From CAADGY01 sp900696665 (GTDB lineage Bacteria > Acidobacteriota > Terriglobia > Bryobacterales > Bryobacteraceae): a stretch of DNA of 53,625 nt. The position numbers were made by a program, and so were the translations under genes. Below are positions 47,372 to 53,625 of this stretch, piece by piece. Position 1 is the first letter of the stretch; every line of letters starts with the position of its first letter. A model generated the notes under the pieces. That model had not been told where the DNA came from, did not search any database, and worked only from the letters and a program-made list of their open reading frames with translations. The DNA lies in NCBI GenBank assembly GCA_035063885.1, contig JAPSFM010000027.1, positions 1 to 53,625 of the forward strand, in the 5' to 3' direction.

Positions 47372-48525
47372 CGCACAGCCTCCAAGATGGCGTGCAGAAT
47401 ATCCTCCGGGCGATGGACGGCGCCTCCGGCGTGAGTCACCGGCACTGTCCTGGCCTGCCCGCCCGCGGCGCGCTCCACTTCGAGAGAAATCTGACCCAAA
47501 TTCAGTTCGGGGACGACAAACACGCTGGTCCGGGCTGCGAGCTCCTTGATCTTCTGTTCCGGAAAGGGCCACACGGCGATCAACCGGAGCTTACCCGCTT
47601 TGAGACCCTGTTGCCGCGCCAGTTCGATGGCACGCTGCGCCACACGCGCTGTGATCCCGTAGGAAACCACCACCACGTCCGCGTCTTCCGTGCCTTCCTC
47701 ATCGGCCAGGGTCAGACGCTTTGACGCGCTCCTGATCTTGTCTTTCAACCGGCGGACGAGCTTATCCTGCGTATGCGGATTCATGGCGGGATAACCACGT
47801 TCGTCGTGAGTCAATCCGGTAATGTGAAATTTGTAGCCCTCCCCCGCGTGAACCATCTCCGGCACAGCATCTCCGTTGGTCGCATACAGTTGGAATTGCC
47901 CCGGCGGCTTGGTCGTGCGGCGTCGCGGCGTGATGTGAATTTGACTGGCGGGTGGGATCACCACTTTTTCCGTCATATGCCCCACGCACTCGTCCATCAT
48001 CACCATCACTGGTACGCGAAATTCCTCAGAGAGGTTAAATGCGTCGATAGTGAGGTCAAAACACTCCTGAGGAGAGGAGGGGCAAATAGCGATGATCTCG
48101 TAATCGCCGTGCGAGCCCCAGCGGGCTTGCATCATATCGGACTGCGCAGGGAGAGTGGGGAGGCCGGTTGACGGCCCACCGCGCTGGACATTAACGAATA
48201 CGCAAGGAGTTTCCGTCATGACGGCATAGCCGATGTGCTCCATCATCAGGGAGAACCCCGGGCCGGACGTCACGGTAAAAGCCTTCGCGCCGCCCCAAAC
48301 GGCGCCGAGAATGGTAATGGAAGCGGCCAACTCGTCTTCCATCTGGATGAAAGTTCCCCCGACCGTCGGTATGCGGCTGGCGAATCTTTCCACAATTTCA
48401 GTGGACGGAGTGATGGGATACCCTGCGGCAAATCGCGCGCCTGCGGCTAATGCCCCTTCGGTGCACGCCTGATCGCCGTCCAAAAAATGCGTGCCCGTCA
48501 GAACGCCTTTCGGGTCAGCGTGCAT
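47368..48525 (-). CDS. korA: 2-oxoacid:ferredoxin oxidoreductase, alpha subunit
   Basis: 385 residues. Alpha subunit with the pyrimidine-binding part: GTHFLDGDQACTEGALAAGA, FAAGYPITPSTEIVERFA near 37, FIQMEDELAASITILGAVW with the conserved Glu, VTSGPGFSLMMEHIGYAVM and VQRGGPSTGLPTLPAQSDM near 115. The last part has VVVSYGITARVAQRAIELA and VFVVPELNLGQISLEVERA. The start at ATG 48525 is chosen because it begins the conserved region; it lies 11 bases inside the end of the ferredoxin gene. KorA and KorB together form the catalytic unit. The linker TPRRRTTKPPGQFQLYATNGD is usual for the family. Confidence 0.93.
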   Translation of the reverse strand: MHADPKGVLTGTHFLDGDQACTEGALAAGARFAAGYPITPSTEIVERFASRIPTVGGTFIQMEDELAASITILGAVWGGAKAFTVTSGPGFSLMMEHIGYAVMTETPCVFVNVQRGGPSTGLPTLPAQSDMMQARWGSHGDYEIIAICPSSPQECFDLTIDAFNLSEEFRVPVMVMMDECVGHMTEKVVIPPASQIHITPRRRTTKPPGQFQLYATNGDAVPEMVHAGEGYKFHITGLTHDERGYPAMNPHTQDKLVRRLKDKIRSASKRLTLADEEGTEDADVVVVSYGITARVAQRAIELARQQGLKAGKLRLIAVWPFPEQKIKELAARTSVFVVPELNLGQISLEVERAAGGQARTVPVTHAGGAVHRPEDILHAILEAVR

Positions 48526-48763
48526 GGACCGCTCCGGCGCCGGCGGTCTGCCGGAACTTGTACCCGAAGATCGCAAAGTCCGGACAGTACATTCCGCACA
48601 GGTCGCAACCACTACATTTTTCAGGAGCTATCATGTGGGGCGGGTGATATCCCTTGGAATTGAAAGCGGAAGAAAGCGAGAGTACTTTCGTCGGGCAGAA
48701 CTCTACACAAAAGCCGCAACCCTTGCAGCGTTCCACCAGAATAGAAACCGATCCTTTGGCCAT
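48515..48763 (-). CDS. korD: 2[4Fe-4S] ferredoxin-like delta subunit
   Basis: 82 residues. Two cluster motifs: CKGCGFCVEFCP near residues 13-24 and CSGCDLCGMYCP near 50-61, each with the four-cysteine spacing of bacterial ferredoxins. It is the electron-transfer subunit of the KorABCD enzyme and the first gene of the operon. I start at the ATG at 48763, which has GAGG (minus strand) five bases upstream; an in-frame start 19 codons earlier would add residues of no family resemblance. It overlaps korA by 11 bases. Confidence 0.9.
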   Translation of the reverse strand: MAKGSVSILVERCKGCGFCVEFCPTKVLSLSSAFNSKGYHPPHMIAPEKCSGCDLCGMYCPDFAIFGYKFRQTAGAGAVHAR

Positions 48764-48845
48764 TACTACCTCAGAGAGGATGAATGCCACGGATGGAATG
48801 CACGCACGCTGCCAAGCCACGGCTTGCTTACGCGCTCGCTCAGTT

Positions 48846-49577
48846 TCAGTGTCCGTGTGCGGCGATGGTTGTCCAGTCTTCGGGTGTCTGGCCTTCCGGC
48901 AGGAGAGCGCCTTTATCCAGATACCTTATCTTTGTGGCGGAGCGCGCGGCATGGGGATCGTGCGTCACCATGACGATGGTCTTGCCATATTCCCGGTTTA
49001 GGCGGGACAGCAGCGTCAGCACTTCCTGGGCTGAAGAGGCATCGAGGTTGCCCGTAGGCTCGTCCGCGAGAATGAGGTCCGGATCGGTGACAATGGCTCG
49101 GGCAATAGCCACGCGCTGTTCCTGGCCGCCGGAAAGCTGGCGAGGATAGTGCGCCATGCGTTCGCTCAGTCCCACGAGTCTCAGCGCCGTAGCCGCGTGT
49201 TCCAGGCGTTCCTTTTTCTTGAGGTTCGTAAGCTTCAACGGTAGTTCCACATTTTCCATCGCGGTCAGTACCGGGATGAGGTTGAAGGACTGGAACACGA
49301 ACCCGATATGCATGTTGCGCCAGCGTGCGATTTCGCGGTCACTCAACGCTCTCAGGTCGCTTCCCAACACCAGGATCCGGCCTCCGGTGGGCCGGTCCAT
49401 GGCCGCGATCAAGTGCAGCAGCGTGGACTTTCCGGAGCCGGACGGTCCCATCAACGCGACGAACTCGCCTTTGGCGATGGAGAGGTCCACATCCTTCAGC
49501 GCGATCACGTGGAATTCATCGCGAATGAACTCCTTGGTGAGTTGCTGTGTCTCGATGATGTTATCCGCCATGCTCAC
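48846..49577 (-). CDS. ABC transporter ATP-binding protein, MacB/LolD type
   Basis: 243 residues. ATPase of an efflux or lipoprotein-type exporter. Walker A MGPSGSGKST near 41, Q-loop GFVFQSFNLIPVLTAMENV near 93, signature QLSGGQEQRVAIARAIV near 147, Walker B LILADEPTGNLDASSAQEV near 167, and VMVTHDPHAARSATKI for the switch histidine. The MacB/LolD class is shown by the FNLIP and EPTGNLD motifs. The start is GTG at 49577 overlapping the fusion-protein stop (GTGA); an ATG two codons later is possible. It is the last gene of a four-gene operon. Confidence 0.93.
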   Translation of the reverse strand: MSMADNIIETQQLTKEFIRDEFHVIALKDVDLSIAKGEFVALMGPSGSGKSTLLHLIAAMDRPTGGRILVLGSDLRALSDREIARWRNMHIGFVFQSFNLIPVLTAMENVELPLKLTNLKKKERLEHAATALRLVGLSERMAHYPRQLSGGQEQRVAIARAIVTDPDLILADEPTGNLDASSAQEVLTLLSRLNREYGKTIVMVTHDPHAARSATKIRYLDKGALLPEGQTPEDWTTIAAHGH

Positions 49578-50917
49578 TTCTTCCTCTCTTTTACCGGGTC
49601 GCCGTCTTGCAAATCCGCGGGCGGATTGATAATCAGATCCTCACCGCCGATCAGCCCTTCGGCGATCCGCACCCCCTGCGGAGCAGTTCCTGCGGGCTTG
49701 ACCGTCCGCCGCACCGCCTTGCCATCCAGCACAACGAATACGGTGTTATCGCGGATGGCGGAAGGTGGAATGACTACCGTTCGAGCTGTGGCACCGTCCG
49801 GCTCCGCTTTTTCCTCAGAATAGAACGCGACGCTGGCGTTCATCTCCGGGCGCAGATAGTCGTCAGGTTCCAAGACTTTGACCTTGATTTGCACCGTCGC
49901 TTTCTGGCGGTTAGCTTCGGGCGAGATCTCATCGATAATGCCCTCATACTTCCGGTCCGGAAAGGCATCGGTTGTGACGATGCCCCGCTGGCGCGGGCCC
50001 AGTTTCGCGAAATCGTTCTGGCTGATGTCCAGTTCGACTTCCAGGTCCCGCAGGTCCGCGAGCGAAACCACGTACCCTTTAGCACCCCTTTCGCCGACGA
50101 AACTGGTGGTTACGAATTCGCCCTTCTCCACCGCGCGTTCCAGAATCGTACCCGTCACTGGTGCGCGGATCACGGTGTTCTCGAGTTGCGTCTCAGCGAA
50201 CGCAACCGCGCCGCGTGCCTGTTCCACCTGGCCTCGCGCGGCGGCGATCTCTTCCTGCCGCGGGCCGATGCGCACCAGCTCATACGCCTTCTCCAGCGCG
50301 GCCACGCGAGCGGCCCGGGCGTCATAAGCGGCGCTCGCATCGTCCAGAGTCTGCCGCGCCAGAACTCCCGCACCGACGAGCTTGCTGTTCCGGTCCAGCG
50401 TGATCCTGGCGTTGGCAAGGTCGGCGCGCGCTTCTTCCACTTCCGCTCGTGCGCGCTCGATCTCTTCCGGACGCGAACCGTTCAACAACTCTCTCAGCCG
50501 GGCGTCGAGCGCGGCAAGCTGTCCTCTTGCCTGCTGCAACTGCGCGCGATACTCGTCGTCTTCGAGCCGGACGATTACCTGGCCTTCGCGAACCTTGTCG
50601 CCCTTGTCCACACCGATCCACGCCACGCGCCCGAGTACTTTCGATGCCACCTGAATTTTGTGCGCGGCGACGATATAGCCAGTCGCATTCAGCACAATCG
50701 TATTGGCGTGGCTGCCGCCGGTTGCCTCCGCCCGCACCCGGTGGATCTCCACTTCCGCCGCACGGTTCAGCAGGCTATAGCCGTAAAGCGCGGCGCCCGC
50801 GATCAGCAGCAGAACGATGCCGCCGATAACCCAGCGCCGGGACCGGCCAGAGCCCCGGGGCGATTCTTTCCTGGCCCTGTCGATGCGAAGTCTCTTAAGT
50901 TCCGTTTCCATTGGCAT
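49574..50917 (-). CDS. Membrane fusion protein, MacA/HlyD family
   Basis: 447 residues. An N-terminal cytoplasmic Lys/Arg-rich segment, one membrane helix (WVIGGIVLLLIAGAALYGYSLL near 30-50), then the periplasmic adaptor: lipoyl half domain ASKVLGRVAWIGVDKGDKV, a long helical hairpin (YRAQLQQARGQLAALDARL and RVAALEKAYELVRIGPRQ), then VIRAPVTGTILERAVEKGE for the second lipoyl half and beta-barrel part DLEVELDISQNDFAKLG. It bridges the FtsX-type permeases to an outer-membrane exit duct; no TolC gene is in the window. Ends in the GTG of the ATPase gene. Confidence 0.9.
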   Translation of the reverse strand: MPMETELKRLRIDRARKESPRGSGRSRRWVIGGIVLLLIAGAALYGYSLLNRAAEVEIHRVRAEATGGSHANTIVLNATGYIVAAHKIQVASKVLGRVAWIGVDKGDKVREGQVIVRLEDDEYRAQLQQARGQLAALDARLRELLNGSRPEEIERARAEVEEARADLANARITLDRNSKLVGAGVLARQTLDDASAAYDARAARVAALEKAYELVRIGPRQEEIAAARGQVEQARGAVAFAETQLENTVIRAPVTGTILERAVEKGEFVTTSFVGERGAKGYVVSLADLRDLEVELDISQNDFAKLGPRQRGIVTTDAFPDRKYEGIIDEISPEANRQKATVQIKVKVLEPDDYLRPEMNASVAFYSEEKAEPDGATARTVVIPPSAIRDNTVFVVLDGKAVRRTVKPAGTAPQGVRIAEGLIGGEDLIINPPADLQDGDPVKERKK

Positions 50918-50938
50918 CCGGGTGCCTCAGTTACCCGT

Positions 50939-52105
50939 TTAGATCTCCCGGAGCGCTGTCAGGATCTCCTTGTTCGCCGCCATGCGAGCCGGAAAAACTC
51001 CCCCGATGGCTCCCATCAGCAGCGCAAAGATAAGACCTTTCAGCATCAGTTCCCCCGTTACGCGAAAGTTGAACGCGATCTCGCTGAATGTGACGAAGCT
51101 TCCAATGCCAGTTTCGATGCTGTTGAGCGGCAGCACCAGCAGACATCCCAGAAGACCTCCCACGAGCGACAGCAGAAGCGATTCGATCAGAAAACTCGAC
51201 AAAATTCCCGCTTTCGAAAACCCGAGCACACGAAGCGTACCGATTTCGGCGGAGCGGCGCGCAACGGCCGCATACATCGTGTTCATCGCCGCGAAACTGC
51301 TGCCAATCGCCATGATGACGGCGACGAACATACCCATGAATTCGATGGGTGTGGCGGACTGCGTCTGTTGTTCATAGTAAGAACGCTCAGTCTGTGCCAT
51401 GACGTTGAAGCGGCGGTCGCTCTGAAGATCGTTAACAAGGGCCTGCACCGCTACGGGGTCCACCGCCCGTACCAGTGCCGAGCTCAGCACCTCGCTGCGG
51501 TTGTAGTCGGATGCAACCTGGTTCAGATCCGCGAAGATCTCGCTGTTCGCAGCGGAGCGGCCCGCGTCGAACACGCCGACGATCTCCCAATCCCCGCGTC
51601 CGAAGTGTATGTGGTTACCGATTTGCGCCGCGCTGTAGCGGTTCGCAACCGACCGGCCCACTACCACCTCACGCCGTCCGGGTTGGAACCACCGTCCCGT
51701 ACTCAGCCGGATCTCGTCGCGCATCTCGATACCGATCGGCGTCAGGCCGCGAAGAGTAATGTTAATCTCGTCGGGATTGTCCGGGCTTTCGAGAGAAATC
51801 ACCGTCACCATTTCCAGGGACGCCATCGGCTCGCCGTTCTTGGAACGTGCAATGCCAGGTTTGAAGATCAGGTCCTGAAATGTGCTTCGATTGAAATTAC
51901 TGGTCAACTCAGAAGTGGACCCTTTACGCATCACCAGAACGTGCAACGGATTTCCCGTGGCGCCCAGGGACGTTTGCAAGCCTTCCACCAGCGCCATGAT
52001 GGCGAGCAGCACGGCCACGGTCAGGGCGATGCCCAGGGCCGTCATCACGGTGGTGGTCTTCCGAACGGCGAGGTTGCGAAGATTGTACGCCAGTGGAATG
52101 GCCAC
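50939..52105 (-). CDS. ABC permease of the MacB/FtsX type (first of two in order from ATPase)
   Basis: 388 residues. Four membrane segments flank a large periplasmic domain: TVMTALGIALTVAVLLAIMAL near 20-40, then, after about 230 residues, EFMGMFVAVIMAIGSSFAAMN, FLIESLLLSLVGGLLGCLLVL and ELMLKGLIFALLMGAIGGVF. The periplasmic part has the MacB_PCD pattern (GRSVANRYSAAQIGNHIHF; GVFDAGRSAANSEIFADL). The end AARMAANKEILTALREI-like tail (PARMAANKEILTALREI) is the family's permease signature. It pairs with the other permease at 52117-53274, 11 bases away. Confidence 0.9.
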   Translation of the reverse strand: MAIPLAYNLRNLAVRKTTTVMTALGIALTVAVLLAIMALVEGLQTSLGATGNPLHVLVMRKGSTSELTSNFNRSTFQDLIFKPGIARSKNGEPMASLEMVTVISLESPDNPDEINITLRGLTPIGIEMRDEIRLSTGRWFQPGRREVVVGRSVANRYSAAQIGNHIHFGRGDWEIVGVFDAGRSAANSEIFADLNQVASDYNRSEVLSSALVRAVDPVAVQALVNDLQSDRRFNVMAQTERSYYEQQTQSATPIEFMGMFVAVIMAIGSSFAAMNTMYAAVARRSAEIGTLRVLGFSKAGILSSFLIESLLLSLVGGLLGCLLVLPLNSIETGIGSFVTFSEIAFNFRVTGELMLKGLIFALLMGAIGGVFPARMAANKEILTALREI

Positions 52106-52116
52106 AGTTCCCTCTC

Positions 52117-53274
52117 TTAGTCCGAGAACCTAAGCGAATCTACAATGGACCGGCGCGAGGCGCTCCAAGCGGGCAGAAGCGAACTGACCGCGCCAATGAA
52201 ACAGGCCAGTATCGCTCCTCCCAATATCACCGCGGGAGGGAGCGAGAGCGTGTCGAGATCGACCATCGTGATAGGCCCCTGTCTGATAAACGCGCAAATG
52301 ACTTCCGAAAGAGCCAACCCGAGAACGCCTCCGATCAACGTAATGAAAACCGACTCCGAAACAATGATCCCCAGAACGGCGGGCGGCGTGAAGCCCAGCG
52401 TTTTCATGATCCCGACCTCCCGCACCCGCTCGCGCACCGACATCGCCATGGTGTTGCCGGAAACCAGCAACAACGTGAAAGTGATGGCGCCGCATATGCT
52501 TAGCAGGAAGAGCTTGACGTTGCCCAGGTAGCTGAGGAAGCTTAGCTGGAAAGCTCGTTCCGGTTCCGTCTTGGTCTGTGCGGGGGCGTTCTGGAACATC
52601 GCGTCGATATCGTGGGCGATTCGCGGCACCGAGTCCGGACTGTCGGCCAGAATTGCAAACGTACTCACTGCGTCGCGGCGTGGCTCGGGGATGCTTTCGC
52701 GCAGGTATTCGTAGTTAAAGAAGAAGTTTTCGTTATCATTGGGGGCGTCGTAGACGGCGCGGATAGTAAACTCCATGGTTACTGGAAAGATGTCGCCGGC
52801 CAGCGTGACGCGGTCGCCCAGTTTCCAGCCGTAGCGCTCCATCAGCGGGCGGCCCACCAAACATGCGCTCCGCTCTCGCCGGAAGGCCTCTTTCTGATCG
52901 TCCGGTATCCGGTATTCCGGGTACAGCACGTACAGCTTTTCGGGCTCGACGGCCATTCGCGCGAAGAAATTCTTGAAATCGTTGTCTTTATAGATGCCGC
53001 CGAACCACTGGAAAATCCCGACATCCCGCACGCCGGGCACCTGCTTCATGCGATCGCGGTAAGACACCGGCATCACGTTGGCAAGCGAAATGCGATTGCG
53101 GGTGATCAGGCGCAGTGCCTGCTCCGGGGTCGCTTCCCCGAAGTAGAACGCGTGGTACATTGCCATCAGCACTCCGAGCAGACACAGCGATGCCGCGATG
53201 CTCAGCACCGTCAGAATGCTGCGACGCCGGTTGCGTAACACATTTTTTACAACCAGGGGGAAATACCGGAACAT
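52117..53274 (-). CDS. ABC permease of the MacB/FtsX type (second, operon-first)
   Basis: 385 residues, same architecture as the neighbour but clearly different sequence. First membrane segment SILTVLSIAASLCLLGVLMA, periplasmic MacB_PCD domain (KVPGVRDVGIFQWFGGIY-like start, LVGRPLMERYGWKLGDRV), then KLFLLSICGAITFTLLLVSG, VSESVFITLIGGVLGLAL and AVILGGAILACFIGAVSSLL. Tail PAWSASRRSIVDSLRFS. Two distinct permeases with one ATPase suggest a heterodimeric exporter. Its ATG follows a -10 box by nine bases, with no Shine-Dalgarno, so the message may be leaderless. Confidence 0.88.
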   Translation of the reverse strand: MFRYFPLVVKNVLRNRRRSILTVLSIAASLCLLGVLMAMYHAFYFGEATPEQALRLITRNRISLANVMPVSYRDRMKQVPGVRDVGIFQWFGGIYKDNDFKNFFARMAVEPEKLYVLYPEYRIPDDQKEAFRRERSACLVGRPLMERYGWKLGDRVTLAGDIFPVTMEFTIRAVYDAPNDNENFFFNYEYLRESIPEPRRDAVSTFAILADSPDSVPRIAHDIDAMFQNAPAQTKTEPERAFQLSFLSYLGNVKLFLLSICGAITFTLLLVSGNTMAMSVRERVREVGIMKTLGFTPPAVLGIIVSESVFITLIGGVLGLALSEVICAFIRQGPITMVDLDTLSLPPAVILGGAILACFIGAVSSLLPAWSASRRSIVDSLRFSD

Positions 53275-53283
53275 AACCGCTCA

Positions 53284-53289
53284 ATTATA
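53284..53289 (-). promoter_or_regulatory. Consensus -10 box (TATAAT) of the exporter operon
   Basis: Perfect TATAAT on the minus strand, nine bases upstream of the permease ATG at 53274. Transcription would begin at or within two or three bases of the start codon. No good -35 is visible at 16-18 bases. Confidence 0.5.
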
Positions 53290-53440
53290 GGGTACGCCCA
53301 GCGGGCGCGGTTTGTTCCCGTGAACTGGCCGGGGGGTAAAGAGGCGAGGCTTGCATCGGATGATTTAGCCTCCGTTGTTACGACGCTACGTAGGGGCCTC
53401 CCAGGGAAACGAGGGGGGGTGTGCGACATAAGAGTGCAAA

Positions 53441-53625
53441 TCACGCAGCCCGTCGGCTCTCCCAATAATCCTCGAAACGGCTGTTGAGGTGAGAGCAGCG
53501 CAGCGCGAGGATGGCGTTGGCGCCCTTCACCGACCAGAACATGCCGGACTGTTTGAGACGATGGGCGATGACCGTCTTGCATCCGGCCTCGATGACGCCG
53601 GAGCCGACAAACAGATGCTGTTTGC
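53441..53625 (-). mobile_element. ISKra4-family transposase, C-terminal end (partial)
   Basis: 61 codons of a gene that enters from the right edge and ends at TGA 53443-53441. The reading HLFVGSGVIEAGCKTVIAH, then LKQSGMFWSVKGANAILALR and SRFEDYWESRRA is the characteristic end of ISKra4-type transposases, whose GSGVIEAGCK contains a catalytic-region glutamate. The end of the insertion sequence itself should lie a little downstream, perhaps near the G-run at 53411-53419 (minus strand end), but I could not define an inverted repeat with only one end in view. Confidence 0.8.

Noticed and set aside
47372..47572. Longer korB start at 47572
   Set aside because: Those 67 codons lie inside korA in another frame and do not resemble the family.
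49607..52120. 837-codon plus-strand open frame
   Set aside because: It is the antisense shadow of the exporter genes; high GC keeps the frame open and no domain is recognisable.

Overview
The window reads as chromosomal DNA of a high-GC Gram-negative bacterium. The mix of genes points to Acidobacteriota, most likely the Solibacter/Bryobacter group: secreted sulfatase, DUF362 protein, D-aminoacylase-type amidohydrolase, alginate-export-like outer-membrane barrel, FtsX/MacB-type exporters, an ISKra4-type transposase, and an ffs-dnaX-ybaB-recR block. The phylum is an inference from gene content and style; no rRNA or tRNA gene is present to settle it.

Left edge (1-3248): the end of a type I-E CRISPR-Cas operon on the minus strand, with a complete cas3 overlapping the start of cse1/casA that runs off the window. 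No repeat-spacer array lies inside the window. A 524-base gene-free stretch follows.

Region 3249-13271: a secreted FAD oxidoreductase with SLH-like C-terminal units, a DUF362 protein with an unassigned partner, a siroheme nitrite/sulfite reductase with a C-terminal extension coupled to a small unknown gene, a membrane-protein gene broken by two in-frame stops, and a secreted methyltransferase coupled to homoserine dehydrogenase.

Region 13347-19744: secreted and envelope hypotheticals, an aminotransferase, the fliW-csrA regulatory pair, an outer-membrane barrel, a receiver domain with Glu at the phospho-acceptor site and a degenerate PilZ domain protein.

Region 19914-25056: SRP RNA, dnaX, ybaB and recR (replication and recombination housekeeping), convergent mtaB, then fliM starting at TTG behind a strong Shine-Dalgarno.

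Region 25130-34545: two methyltransferases, then a minus-strand run of rlmH, accD, an amidohydrolase, an ABC-F ATPase, a YprB-like exonuclease and a GH5-like hydrolase. At its upstream end lies a decayed aldo/keto reductase whose remnant still overlaps the rlmH start.

Region 34608-42902: uvrA, a deoxyhypusine-synthase-like gene, a CPBP protease and mtnA, tightly coupled by overlapping stops and starts, then a redoxin, citrate synthase and a secreted jelly-roll-like protein.

Region 42905-53625: sulfatase, ankyrin-repeat protein, a four-subunit 2-oxoacid:ferredoxin oxidoreductase (korDABC), an ABC exporter operon with two different FtsX permeases, a membrane fusion protein and an ATPase, and the C-terminal end of an ISKra4-like transposase at the right edge. 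Citrate synthase and Kor together feed the TCA cycle, with Kor linking it to ferredoxin, which could also supply the siroheme reductase.
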